Positions 23,578 to 35,650 of a stretch of DNA of 64,000 bases are shown piece after piece (positions within the stretch are counted from its first letter, which is position 1; each line of letters starts with the position of its first letter). The position numbers and the translations under genes are program-made. The stretch comes from Catonia carolina. Taxonomy: Eukaryota > Arthropoda > Insecta > Hemiptera > Achilidae. The DNA is taken from positions 373,295,720 to 373,359,719 of the forward strand of contig JAQMRL010000001.1 of NCBI GenBank assembly GCA_035578175.1, given 5' to 3'. Under the pieces are notes generated by a model. The model had not been told where the DNA came from, made no database searches, and saw nothing but the letters and a program-made list of their open reading frames with translations.

Positions 23578-23946
23578 TCAAGGTTGATGAGCTCTGAACG
23601 TATGCATTGCCCCCTACCAACTTTATAGCTAACCAATGACTTGCCTGCAACGTTGCCAATACTTGCTCTTGTAGCTCTGCTAAATATTTTGTCAGCCATT
23701 TTTGTGTTCTTTCAATAACAATTATAACCTATAAAAGTACGACCAGCTGATTTTATTATAAAGTATTGCATGTTAACGCGATCTATAATCTATGTTTTCA
23801 GTACGAGATGCAAGACACGACTGAACTATTGCGGGTCTTATATGTATGCGCACGTAATGTTTGTCAGGTACAATCTGACAACGCTGGCAAACGTTCTCAT
23901 TGGTCTAAACGTGTGGAACAGCAGATCTCATCAACTGTGAAAAGCA
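23578..23946. mobile_element. inverted-repeat element sharing ends with 63922-64000
   Basis: Left end 'ggttgatgagctctgaac' and right end, inverted, 'agttgatgagatctgctg' are imperfect inverted repeats. Further internal blocks (accaatga, then a GCAACGTTG-like motif) are also mirrored. The window's last 79 bases repeat the left end. An exon-like open frame at 23803-23966 falls inside and is attributed to the element. Confidence 0.6.
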
Positions 23947-24086
23947 TATTAGCTAAACTATCCTAATGACAAGACCTACCCCCTAGAAATTTGAAATTTT
24001 GTTCCACTTATACCAAACTATAGAAGAATTTTTCCATTGTTGAAAGGCGAAAACTTATAGTCAATTGATTTCTTTATTAATTTTAA

Positions 24087-24629
24087 CACGTTGACTGCTA
24101 TGTGACCCAAATATGTGTCACAGTTGTCTTTGAAAATGGGCCACGTGCATCAAAAATGAGTCACAGTACATGAATTATTTTTGAGCCGTGTAATGTGGTT
24201 TGAAAAGCTACGGGTTCAGAGTGACATTGTACACTTAAACTTTTCAAATAGTTGACCTTTTTCAAATTATAGGATATTGCGTATACAGGTAGTTTTCCTT
24301 GTTGTCCTGTACTAGAATGCTGCTATTATTTGTAATTTTATTATTTCTTTTGCTTATTTTGGTTGATTTAAATAGTCTAAAACTTTGTAACTTAACCCAG
24401 TTGTTTATTACATTTTTTATTGTGACACAAAAACGGATCACATGGTTCTGAAACATAGAATCATTCCAGCAGGCCATGTTTCCCAAAAGTTTATCACAAC
24501 TTTACTTTACAAAAAAAATAGTTTTTATTAAATAAATTAAGTAAAGTAAGAAGAAAAATGAATAAAATGTGAAAAAAGTACGATGGCCCAGCTGTAAGTG
24601 TCACAAAATTTAGTGTGGCAGTCTACGTG
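24087..24629. mobile_element. TTAA-flanked MITE 4 (543 bp)
   Basis: TTAA at 24083-24086 and 24630-24633. The ends are cacgttgactgctatgtgac and, inverted, cacgtagactgccacactaa, with further mirrored 'tgtcac'. Non-coding. Confidence 0.8.
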
Positions 24630-24902
24630 TTAAATAACATAATTATCATGGTGAACCTCTTTGTATAAAACATCTGTGAAATAGTTACACATCTTTTCCA
24701 GTTTTGTCAGTTAAACACTTAACGGTGAGATTGTTATAGACATTTGTCAGATCTCTTACATGTACTGTATTTTATATGTTTACCATGTAAGAAATATTGA
24801 TTTTATTCAACGATCTTTTAAATTATGGTATTTAATGTAAATTTATTATTTAGTTACCGCTTGTTGGAAGTTTGCCAAACCATTTAAACAAAAATTGAAA
24901 AT

Positions 24903-25421
24903 ACCGTAAACTGGGGTTACTTTGGCTTATAAGAGGGTAACATTTTCTTGTCATTCATAAAACTATTTTTATTTTTTTTACACTCCGCAATGTAGTTGGG
25001 GCGTGGGCAATATTAAAAAGAAAATAAACCCTCCAAAACTTTTAAATAAGAGGATATTTTAATAAACCAGAAATAAATACTAGTTTTATAAAGAAAAATA
25101 TAATAAATGTATTTTTTAATACATTATGACTTATTTTTTTATTAAGTTATCTCATGAGTGGGGTTACATTAGCCCTGAATTACAAGTTAGTATAATTTGA
25201 ATGGTATGCACCCCCAGTGGTTGGTAACATTGGCCCAAACTTCTAAAATTAAAACTGGTTATAAACATTCTTATAAAATAAATTAGGTATATTGTTGAAA
25301 TCCATGACTTCAACAAAAGTAACAAAACGAAATGCTGTAAAACAGTATGTTTTCCATTTTTAATTAAAGAATGTGTAAAAGAAAACTAGAAAAGTGACCC
25401 AAAGTAACCCTGGTTTTTTAT
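24903..25421. mobile_element. MITE with GGGGTTACTTTGG ends
   Basis: The left end 'aaactggggttactttgg' and the inverted right end 'aaaccagggttactttggg' match. Internal degenerate copies of the motif (gtggggttacattagccc, ttggtaacattggccc) occur within. No coding sequence. Confidence 0.65.
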
Positions 25422-25784
25422 AACATAACCATTTGTGGTTTAATTTTATGTTAGGTTAATTATCTGTTGAAAAATATAATTTTTATTAAAATATCATAAG
25501 TTGTAAATCTCATCTTTTGAATTAGATTCAGAAATATGCTTTGGATCATGTTGGTTTCATGATGCTTGTTTTATATATTTTTTTTTAAACACTTGCTTGT
25601 ATTTTAAAATGTTTATTAATTTAATAAACATTTTTACATAATTATGAATCTTTTAAAACAGAGCTACTTCATCACAAAAATTTCAAATTCAAGATGGTTA
25701 CTTTATAGTTACCTTATGATTTTAAAAGATTTCAACATTTCTAATTTTTTTAAACTTTTTTGATAAAAAATTATTTAAATTAAG

Positions 25785-26043
25785 TAAGGCCTTCGGGCCA
25801 GCCCAGTCAGTCAGCTGGTTTAAAGTCGCTATTATTTGTTAAGTAACACCGGTTGGGCAAGCGACTTTGTATGTATGGTGACCAGTTGACAGCCATCCAT
25901 GAACAAACTCTACTGGGGGTCCCTGTTCAAACTCATGTCTAATCTATGTTAAAAAAAAATACAGCAAAAAGCAGCAATCAAATTGGGTAGTTGTCAACAA
26001 TGTACAGTTCCCAATATCAAATAAAAGCTTGCAAAAAAAAAAT
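25785..26043 (+). mobile_element. candidate SINE with poly(A) tail
   Basis: A relatively GC-rich segment (aaggccttcgggccagccca), with a weak box B-like 'tgttcaaactc', ends in an A-rich tail 'gcaaaaaaaaaa'. This is weak evidence; no second full copy was seen. Confidence 0.3.
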
Positions 26044-26460
26044 TAATTTAACATTATTTTACTGTTCTTTCAAATCTGTGTTTGAATTTAATAAACCCTG
26101 TTACTAAAAATTGTGTTGTTCTAAAATTGTAGTAAAATATTGTTTTTATTGATCCCTGGAGCACCCAGCATTGTATTCTAAAATTAAGTATAAGAAATAC
26201 TGTATGAATAATATTGGTAATAATAGCATTATAAATTTTGTAATATTTGTAAGAAAATGATTATAGTTGTAGATCATAACAATTATTAGTAAGCCAACAA
26301 AACCAAAACCTATATATTTATTATTTAAAAGAAACAAATTTTGATTTTTCAGAAACATATTGAATCATTTTTTAATTCATGTTATGTTATAATATTTTTA
26401 TTTGAATAATTGTAAAATATTTAATTTTAATTGAGGAAATAATTTTAATTGTTGAATTTG

Positions 26461-29075
26461 TTTATTTTTTTTTTTTTAATACTTTATTTAAAGTCACATC
26501 AACAACCAGGTTTTTAGTGACTTCTAAAATGTTATTCTACAACAGATTATTAATAATATACTTATAGAACTTAAAAACTAACAATGTGGCTAACATTAGT
26601 AACAAAGAATATAAACAAGATGCAAACAATTTCACAAAATAAACATTCACAATCATGATAAAAGTTCTATTCAGTTTTTAAAGTAATCCACCCGGGTACA
26701 AGAATTTGATATAATCCATAGATCTGGATGTATTATATTCATCTTTAAAACATTCGTGTATATCGCGTGGCAAGTTAAATGTGCGTCGAAACGTTTCCAG
26801 AGATGTGCAGTCAGTAAAGATGTGTTTTATTGTGATTTTGGAGTGACAGTAGTTGCAGGTGTTGTGAGGTTTTCTTGTGATTAGATGTCCATGTGTGAGA
26901 AAAGTATGTCCAATTCTGAGTCTTGTTTGTATTACTTGATCACGTTGGTTGGTGAATTGTATGGGTTGTTTTTCAAAAATATTTTCTCTGACATTGTGAA
27001 GTTTACTGGGGGGACAATTTTTCCAAGTGTCATTCCATTTTTGAAGACGAGTTTTGTGTAAGTTGTTGTTGACATCTTTGAATGAAATTTTGAAGCATGT
27101 TGGCATTGGTAAGGTTAAGGCCTTTTTAGCAGCTCCGTCAGCTTTTTCGTTTCCAACAATGCTAACATGGGATAAAATCCACACAAATACTACTTGTTTA
27201 CCCATCTTAAAAACTTCGGTGTACAATGAAAGAAGTTTCTCAATAATAGGATCTTCAATGGAGGTGTTTTTGAGACTCTCTATCACACTTCTAGAATCGG
27301 AGAGAATAAGGAAGTATTTCTGTGATGATGAACGTACGTACTTTAGAGCTTGTTTAATTGCATAAGCCTCACAGTAAAAAATAGAGGACCAAGGTTGTAA
27401 TTTAAAGAGCTTTTCTTCTGCTGGGAGTACAAAAGCGCAGCCGCAGGCGTTGTTTGGTTTTGAACCATCAGTAAAAATTTTTAGGTAATTGGAATATCTG
27501 TTACTTATGAAGGTGTATGTTGTAGTATATACCCGTGAGTTTGTGTTACTTTTTGTAAATTCCATAAGCGACATTTCTATTTTAGGTGATTCCATAAGCC
27601 AAGGAGGTTCCTTAGGATGATTTCTGTGTATGATTGAATTTGGGACGGATGGAATAGTTGTGAACTCTTCAGAAATGCGATAATACATAGGTTTTGGCAG
27701 CGATGTCTTGGTTGAGTATATGTGTGAATATCTGTTAGTAAATATGTTATCATATGTAGGATTTTTTGGTGTAGTCGCAATTTTGAGACGATACGATGCA
27801 CTTAGTTTCTCCCTTCGTAGACTGAGCGGTAATTGTCGAGATTCAACAATGATACTCGGTATAGGGCTTGTTCGGAATGCTCCTAATGCTAGCCTTAGTC
27901 CAGTTGAATGAATGGTATCAAGTGTTCGTAAAATGTATGGTTTAGCTGAATTATAAATAACTGATCCATAATCAAGTTTTGAACGAATAAAACTGTTGTA
28001 AGTGTTCATAATAATATCTTTGTCTGCTCCCCAATTACACGAAGAAATTAATTTAACAATGTTCATTCTTTTTAAACAATTTACTTTTAAATCCCGTGTG
28101 TGTGATTTCCAAGTAAGTTTTTCATCAAAAGTAAGTCCTAAAATTTTTAAGTTATTTTTTCGTTGTAACTTATGTTGACCGAGGAATAGATTTTCTGAAG
28201 TGTCATTTCGTTGTTTTTGTGAAAAGATGATGTAACTTGATTTATTTTCTGAAAATCTGAATCCTGCTTCACATGCCTTGTTAGTGAGATTGTTAAGAGA
28301 TTGTTGGACTACATGTAAAGTTGTATAAATTTTACTCCCTTATGTAAGTCATCAGCAAAAGCCAACAGATTTACGGGTCGTTGAACAGTACATATGAGTT
28401 CATTAATTGCTATCAGAAACAATGATGTGCTTAAAACTGATCCTTGTGGGACACCATTGTCAAGTGTAAATTCGTTTGACAGAATTCCATTTGCCCTAAC
28501 TTGAATTATCCTGATCTGCAGAAAATTCGCGATGAACTGTAAAATAGACCCATTAACACCCATTTCTAATAATATTTTAACAATTCGATCTCGCCAGATC
28601 ATATCGTACGCCTTAAATATGTCTAGACTTACTAAAATTAGGTGTTCATTATTCGCAAAAGCGTCGCAGATGTTAGCTTAGATGTTAATGAAATGGTCTG
28701 TTGTAGAACGGAATTTCCTAAAACCACTCTGATATGGAGACAGAAATTGTATTTCTTCTATGTGCCAAAGGAGTCGTTTGTTAATAATTTTTTCCAATGC
28801 TTTGCACATAGTACAAGTTAGAGAAATTGGTCTAAAATTTTCTGCTTTAGAGTTGTCTGTATTCAACTTAGGGATAGCAATAACGATGGCTTTTCTCCAA
28901 GTAGAAGGAAAGCACCCTGATGATAGAATATTATTGAACAACTTGATTAAATAGGTTAATCCAGACACTGGTAATTTTTTAAGGAAGATGTTGTAAATGC
29001 CATCTGGTCCAGGACTAGAATTCTTGGTGCGATGCAGTACTATTTGAAGTACTAAATCTTCCTATTTCATTAAAT
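26461..29075 (-). pseudogene. I-like LINE: RT and RNase H, 5'-truncated
   Basis: The minus strand carries, in order: an SSPGPDGIYN block (about 29020), FNNILSSGCFPSTWRKA and FRPISLTCTMCKALEK, then GVPQGSVLS and the catalytic box LLAFADD (28348-28359). A frameshift lies just after FADD (28333-28347). From 28066 to 26678 a 462-codon frame is open. It includes a complete RNase H domain with its acidic residues at Asp200 (IFTDGS), Glu233 (YCEAYAI), Asp257 (LSDSR) and Asp310, with SHVSIVGNEKAD. It ends with a CCHC knuckle (CNYCHSK, HIFTDC). A T run at 26466-26477 is the poly(A) tail on the minus strand. RT plus RNase H and a CCHC tail point to the I clade. Upstream stops and a frameshift at 29030 mark decay. 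Confidence 0.9.
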
Positions 29076-29169
29076 TTATTTATTAAAAGTGGTTTTATTA
29101 CAGTTTTTTGATTCAATGAAAAATATTGCCATAAACCACTGCATTTCTGGGTTTTCAGATAATGTAAAG

Positions 29170-29815
29170 CTGGCCCTAGACGATCAGTCTGATTGATCAA
29201 AAGATTGAACAAACAGACTGAAGTGAGGTTCAATCATTTCTTCAGTCGTTTGATCAATACCTTTTAGGAATGTTGTAGCTGTCTCGTTTCTTTTCCCAGT
29301 TTCGTCTGCTACGTTTTTCTACTCGTTTCTACGATTTTTTACGTTTTTCGTTTGTACTTTTCGTTCGCGGTGTTGTGCTGAAACAATGAGTTCCAACCCG
29401 GATTTGTTCTTTTTTTTACTGAGTGTAGCTGCCCTCCAACAGAAGAGAAAGGATAATAATAAAAATAAGAAGAGGAAAAGGCGGTGGTCAAAAGAATGGT
29501 TGATCACGGTATAATTCAATCAGCATGCTCGTGAATTCGCGTTCTGATTGAGTTTGCCAAAGAAGAAGAGTTGAGGGGTGTAGGCGACGAGGGGACTGAC
29601 ATCGTTGGTGCCGAGCACGTGACTGAGGGGAAAGATTGATCAAAACGCTACTAGACGCTCAATCGCCCTCTTCAATCGTTTGTCTAAATCAAAATTTCTA
29701 TCAATCTCCTTCAGTCATTGACTCAATCGTCAAACACACTTCTAGACGCTCAATCATGACTGTCTCGGTCGATTGATCAAACACTTTTGATCAAAAGACT
29801 GATCGTCTAGGGCCA
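29170..29815. mobile_element. PIF/Harbinger-derived MITE
   Basis: Near-perfect inverted ends contain 'tggccctagacgatcagtct'. The ends continue outwards as ATGTAAAG with TA beyond on both sides. A short transposase start is preserved inside (29386-29514). Confidence 0.75.
29386..29514 (+). pseudogene. Harbinger transposase N-terminal remnant
   Basis: A 42-codon frame begins MSSNPDLFFFLLSVAALQQK and runs through a Lys/Arg-rich stretch into RRWSKEWLITV before TAA. A basic run leading into RRW..EWL is characteristic of insect Harbinger (HARBI1-like) transposase N-termini. The rest of the protein is deleted. Confidence 0.6.
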
Positions 29816-29820
29816 CCTTT

Positions 29821-30610
29821 ACATTATGTAATTGTTGCAATTGTATGTCAGTATCATAGCAAAGATCTTTAGTTTTAATACTAAAAATTTTCTGTTATTA
29901 AATCATTTAATAAAAATTTATGATTACTAGATTTTAAAAATTAGCATACATCAATTAATAGTTAGAGTATAAAAGTAATGTTTTACATCAGTCTTAAGGA
30001 GAGTTTAGAAATAATAAAGAGATTGTAAATTAATTCAGTGATTCTTGAAGCATTATGGAATACTTGGTTTCAGGTGGTTAATGTTTTTCAAAATGTCTTA
30101 ATAATAACATATAACTCCCTGAAACATTGTATCCACTTTTACTTGATTTTCTAGTGCATTTTTTAAATAATAAAAATTAACTTATTCGCAGAAAGTGTTT
30201 TGTGTATATAAACAATGTGGTGGTACAGTTGTGAGTATTATTATTGTCTGCTAATAGATAGTTAGAAAGGTATATAAAAATGGTAGTTGAAATACCTAGT
30301 ATTTATGTATATACAATTGAATCTTAGTGGTCCAGGCTGTTCGGAGGCCAAATTGTTAAATGTGTTGGGTTTTTAAAATTAATTCTAAATGAAAATAAAA
30401 ATTAAGATATATTTATCTTTACCAATATTGAGTTATTGGGCTGTACTATTTTTCTTAAATTGAGCAAAACTTTTTGTTCTACTTCTTTTAAGTAAATCCC
30501 TTTAAATATTCTTACGTGAATCAAACAAAGCATATCATTGAAAATTTGAACAGTGCTTATCAGTAGATTTGCGTTTAAACATGGCCCAAACTCCTGCACA
30601 AATGTATATG
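29821..30610. other. non-coding, nothing recognised
   Basis: AT-rich; no supportable gene or element ends. Confidence 0.5.
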
Positions 30611-31403
30611 AGCCCTCTTTTACATGGGGCAGACGTATGCTAGGGATAAAAATTTCATTTATTTAGCATTACGTTGTTCTCGTGGTCACATGAGAGAATC
30701 AGAAGAGGCAGAAGTCTGCCACCTTGTTCTCTCCCTGAGAGTTGAATTCAACTCGTCAGGCTAATAGTTAAACATTATCAGTTCACCCGAGCAGACGTCT
30801 GCTTCTTTGCTATGGAAAAATTAATCAGTACTTTTGATACGGAGGCCTTCATTGACTAAATTCTCCGATGTACGGCTATATTGGATTTCTTACCTTAAAG
30901 TAATCGCCAACTCTTTAACTGGTGGAATACAGTTCCTCGTGTTGGTGTTCTGTTTTCTAATAAATCATGCAGTTCTTCGAAAGAAGAAGTCGACAATTGA
31001 AAATAATTAAAAAACTTATCATAGTCATTTCTCAGTTCCTGATATAAAACATCGAAACTACCTGTCTTGTCGCTTATTAATGGGTGAGCCCAAAATTTCC
31101 TGTTTATCCATTTCTTTTTTTTTATTTTCAATATTATTGCTATAGCCAGTATAGCAACAGCTTCTTTGGGTTCAATCATAATTAACATAAATTAATTTAA
31201 ATGTTTTTAAAAGAAAAACTTCAAAAAATATCTACAGTTTTTTCACTACTTCAGTTCTCAACTTCATCAACACTAGTGAAGAAGTCTAGGAACGATAGTT
31301 GTGTTGATACATGTAGGCATGGGTCTGCCTTATAATTATGTGCTTGCGGGAGCTGCTTCAGTTTATATCTGCTTCTTACGTCTGCCTCGTGTGAAAGAGG
31401 CCT
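30611..31403 (-). mobile_element. PIF/Harbinger element remnant (793 bp)
   Basis: The imperfect TIRs are left 'agccctcttttacatggggc' plus 'agacg' and, inverted from the right, 'aggcctctttcacacgaggc' plus 'agacg'. Such CTCTTTCACACG ends are typical of Harbinger. It holds a transposase fragment on the minus strand. Confidence 0.8.
30895..31188 (-). pseudogene. Harbinger transposase N-terminal fragment
   Basis: The minus-strand frame reads KKWINRKFWAHPLISD, then LYQELRNDYDKFFNYFQLS and FEELHDLLE. This matches the N-terminal region of insect HARBI1-like nucleases (W.HP, LYQELR.D..KFFNYFRMS, FDELL). The DDE nuclease domain downstream is missing, so it cannot be active. Confidence 0.75.
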
Positions 31404-33091
31404 AAGAAAAACACATTTTTGGATGATTCAATATTATTATCAGTATATTTGTCTGTCAAATTTTTTTTATTACTTTAAATTTCAGGTAAACTATAATTCT
31501 GAGTTGTTGAAATACAAAACTATATTGAAACTGTATTAACGTTAATTTTGAATTAATAAAAAGTGGAACATAAAGCAAATCTTATACATATAAAAAATTA
31601 AAATGCTCTTACTTCCTTTTTCTTCATTCGTACTCTCTTCAGTATTTTCTCAGGTTTATTCATGTAGCTCATTGAATAAACTTAATTAAGAAATGTTTAT
31701 GGAAAATTTTTCCTTTTGATTCACTGTCTAAAAAATCATATAACGCTGCGAAACCTTGTGATTAAAGTAATTTTAAAAGTTATAATTTAAGATTATCTCA
31801 AACACATTCATTATGTTATAAAGTTCAAAATATTTAAAAAATATTGCATTATCAATTGGTATTTTAAATATTATTTGTAAATTTTATTATCATGAGAAAA
31901 ATCCTTGGTTTGTTTTTCTTGTAAATAATTCATTAAAAAAATTTCATCTAGAATTTATATATTTTTGAATGGCAGCATTTTGTTCTTCAATCAGATAAAG
32001 AGATAGTAAAAATATTGGTAGAGTTTGGTTAACCTTTGCTTCTTCTGCAAATTCATTCATGATTTTCTAAAAAATCAGCACCATTATTTCTTCGGCAAAA
32101 AGATTAGTTTAACTGAAGTTTTTTAATACCATTGACATTTTTATTAAATTTAAATTAGAATTATTACGTAGTAGAGGGTGGGTAAATTTGAAGGTCAGAT
32201 TTCTGAATATGCCAGACTAGTAAGATTACATTGTATTTATAGGATGAACTAGTTTTTTTTTGTAATAAAGTAATAATAGTATTTATTGTACCAATATCTC
32301 TTGGATGCCATTTAATTTTATAGTTTCGTTTTTGTTCAGAGATTTACATAATCTGTGTTGTATTATTATTTATTTAATTTATGAATATAGTTAACGATGA
32401 ATTTATTATTCTCCATCTATTTCCAAAAGTAGTTTGATTTAAACAAAACTCTGCTGTATTGGAAATTATTTGATAATCATAACAGTAATGATGCCGATAT
32501 ATAGTAAGAAATTATTTATTAAGATTAATCAATAAAAAAAACCAATGTACAATTTATTGTAAATGATATGTATATAAATATTTATAGAAAATAATTATTA
32601 ATAAATAAGTTTGAAAAGTTTGATATTCATTAAAATTTATATAATTACTAAACCATTGAAAAGAATCAATATTATATTGTATATTTGTTAGATTGAGTAA
32701 AGGTAAAATTATTTTAAAATTGTAAAAATCATTAAAGAATTATTATATGTGCTTAATACAGAATTATTCTACCATTGTGTTGTTTGAAAATTTAATTATC
32801 TTTTCATTTGCAATTCTTCTATCCTTTACCATGATCCTGTTGGTTCTCACGTTTTGTGGTTTTATGTAACACTTGACGTTTATGTTTCTTGACTTTCACA
32901 AAACGATATATTCACTTGATGTTTGTGTGGTTTCTTAAAGATTATGAAGATCTGAGACTGGGTTCTTTAACCCGGAAGCCAATGGAGGGCGATAATCATA
33001 AAGATTATTAAAAAATAGACCTAAATTTTATATATTGCTTAATTATAAAAGATATAGAAAAAAACAAGATCGTTGGTTCATATGTAAATAA
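31404..33091. other. non-coding, nothing recognised
   Basis: A 1.7 kb AT-rich stretch without coding signal, tRNA-like structure or clear repeat ends. Confidence 0.5.
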
Positions 33092-33093
33092 TA

Positions 33094-34359
33094 CCGGGTG
33101 TTTATAAATAAATAGCGGGGTTTTAACACTCTATAATATTTAAGACATTATACTTAGAATTATAAATGATTCATCAAATGAAAGTGCAACTCAAGCAGTT
33201 TTGTTTGTTGGCAGCAGTGTGCAATGTTTTCACCGCCAGCCGTTAGAAAGCGCTAGTAGCAAAGATGGCAACTAAAGAACAGAAAGCGTTTTGTGTTTTA
33301 CCGTTCACAAAGATGGAATCGGTAGTTACTGTGCAACGTGCGTTCTGTATTAAGTTTGGTTATGAACCTCCAGGTGATAATAACATCCGTATAGATGGTA
33401 TAATCAGTTTGAAGATGCCGGCTGCCTATGCAAAGGGAAGAGTATGGGACGACCAAGTGTTTGTTCGGAAGGCTAGTCGTGAATTAGCAATTCCTGTAAC
33501 GACTGTTTGGAAAGTTTTACGGAGATGCTTACAACTACAACCTTACCGTTTGCAGTTGGTACAGGCTCTAAATCCTGCAGACTGGTTTACGTGCCAACTT
33601 CACTAACGAAATGTTGTTGCATGAAGATTTTCTACATCATGTCGTCTTCAGTAATGAGTCGACCTTTCACCTTAGTGGATAAGTGAACACTCATTATGTG
33701 CTAATCTGGGGCACAGAAAATCCTCACATGATGATACAAGTGCAACGAGACTCCCCTAAATTGAATGTTTTTTGTGCCATGACCCGGCGGAAAGTTTATG
33801 GGCCTTTCTTTTTTGTTGAAGCAACTGTAACTGGTGGTTCTTACCTTGATATTCTACAGCTATGACTCTTCCCTCAGTTGGAAGATGAGGAGCCAGAGAA
33901 CTTCATTTTCTAGCAAGATGGTGCGCTGCTTCACTGGCATAACGAAGTATGCGATTGGCTGAACGTCACTTTACCCACCCGCTGGATTGGCCGCAAGGGG
34001 TGCAATGACAGGGCTAGTTTTCCATGGTCTCCACAGTCACCCGATCTGACGCCGTGTGATTTCTATCTTTGGGGGTTCATAAAGGATCATGTGTATGTCC
34101 CTCCACTACCAGCTGACCTTCCCGACTTAAGAATCAGGATTGAAGCAGCTGTTACAAAAATTACTCAAAACACTAAACAACGTTTGGGAAGAACTCGCAT
34201 ATCATCTTGACGAATGGTGCGCACATTAAACACTTGTAGGCATTTATGTGAAAGTGTTTGAGTTGTTCTTTCATTTGATGTATCATTTATAACTGTAAGC
34301 ATAATGTATTAAATATTATAGAGCATTAAAACCCCGCTAAAGCATTTATAAACACCCAG
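33094..34359 (+). mobile_element. Tc1-like element (DUF4817 type) with 95-bp TIRs
   Basis: A 1266-bp element flanked by TA (33092-33093, 34360-34361). The TIRs of about 95 bp start ccgggtgtttataaataa (left) and ctgggtgtttataaatgc (right, inverted). Its transposase gene is present over its full length but decayed. Confidence 0.88.
33265..34213 (+). pseudogene. Tc1-like transposase pseudogene
   Basis: It starts MATKEQKAFCVLPFTKMES and VVTVQRAFCIKFGYEPP, the DUF4817 helix-turn-helix seen in many insect Tc1-like transposases. Later blocks are VFSNESTFHLSG (the family has SDES, so the first catalytic Asp is Asn), IWGTENPH, QVQRDSPKLNVFCAM, KVYGPFFF, QDGA (second Asp) and SPDLTPCDFYLWG (third Asp). 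At least three in-frame stops (at 33679, near 33863, near 33913) and frameshifts inactivate it. Confidence 0.88.
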
Positions 34360-34361
34360 TA

Positions 34362-34658
34362 TAAAAAGTTGCAACTATCTGTTTCAGTGACATCAACATC
34401 ACCTGTTTCGTTTTAAGACTTTCATAAGGTAATTGAATATTTGTGGTAGTACATAACTGGGCATTAACCAATAGTGCATTATGTGTATTAATGGTCTAAA
34501 AATTAGTGGCAACTGAGAATTACAGTCTATTGGACTATCCTGTTTTTACTGATAATAAAATTGATATTAATTTACTACATAGCTAAATTTTGTTTATTCA
34601 CAAATAAATTTATAAAATGCATCCTGCATCTTGTGATTTATGTAATTACAATATTTGT
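34362..34658. other. non-coding spacer
   Basis: Nothing recognised. Confidence 0.4.
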
Positions 34659-34659
34659 T

Positions 34660-34745
34660 GTAATAGGGTTGGTGACAAAATCTATGGTCATAGGTTAAAT
34701 TCCTGGTCAAGTCTGGAATTTTTCATCATCTATGTTAGCTTAAAT
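34660..34745 (+). mobile_element. degenerate tRNA-SINE head
   Basis: A 'ggttaaattcctggtcaagt' block followed by 'ctggaatttttcatcatcta' is the inverse of the 'tgactgggaattgaaccc' region in the SINE at 57709. This is a decayed partial copy. Confidence 0.4.
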
Positions 34746-35064
34746 GTGCAGTGATTGGAAGTAAAACAAAAATGATAGTCATTTAAATTTATATTATATT
34801 GCGGAATACAAGTGGTAGGTTCATACAAAGAAATTAAGACACTTATTTGGTTTGTAGTTGAATCATTAACTGACCCAAACTCTTCTTAATACTATACAAG
34901 GTATTCACCGTAAATGAATTTCTGTCAAAGGAACTCAAAAATATTTTCTTAGTAATTAAAACATTAGATTACTTTGCCATGTGCATGGCGTATATGTATT
35001 AAGCTAAATTACAAAACATATTGGTCCTGGCTAAGATTCAAGAATTTTAACACGCCAAAACTAG

Positions 35065-35218
35065 CTGTTGCCACTTTATTCTTTTTTAGTTTACTTAAGG
35101 TAGCATCATCAGTTTAGTTATTACCGACTACTTTGGGTTATGGAACAGAGAATTAGAACGTGTAATGATTTTCTAGGTCCTAGTCACTTTACAGTGTAGT
35201 AAAATTATCACTGGACCA
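35065..35218 (-). mobile_element. degenerate SINE family 2 copy
   Basis: The body 'gcatcatcagtttagttatt' and 'accgactac' matches 'gcatcaacagcttggttatt' and 'ggcgactac' at 47690. A tRNA-like head is barely visible towards 35218. Confidence 0.4.
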
Positions 35219-35544
35219 AAGAGGTGGTATAAGATAACCTATTGTAGTTATTAATGACCAAGCTGTCAAAGCTTAAACAATTAGTTAGGGAAGTTGGCAC
35301 TGTAACATTTGAACACCTGATTTTCTTTATCTTCCTTTGTAAAAGTAGTGTGCATGTTAAAACAATTTTTATGGAATGTGGAACTCCACCATAATGATCC
35401 ACAAAAGTGATCACTCAGTAAAAGATCTAATTATATTATTTGTGTAAACAAAGAGCAGAAAAATTACAAGAGTATTCGAATAGCACACTGAGTGGTTTTT
35501 ACAGATCCCTTCGTCAATTGAAAATGTTTGTCAATTTAAAGCTC

Positions 35545-35650
35545 CATTATGGTCACTAATCAGGACTTAATTTCCGGTCAGGTCTGGTACTTTGTCATCC
35601 TTATACCACCTACACACAAGTCACGGCTTATGTAGGCATCAGCTTTTTAA
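35545..35650 (+). mobile_element. SINE remnant, related to 57709 copy
   Basis: Read inverted, it gives 'gatgcctacataagcc' and 'ccagacctgaccggaa', matching body and head of the SINE at 57709-57868. Confidence 0.55.

Noticed and set aside
23766..23966. Possible terminal exon of an unknown host gene
   Set aside because: It lies inside an inverted-repeat element whose left end recurs at 63922, and no partner exon with matching phase was found.
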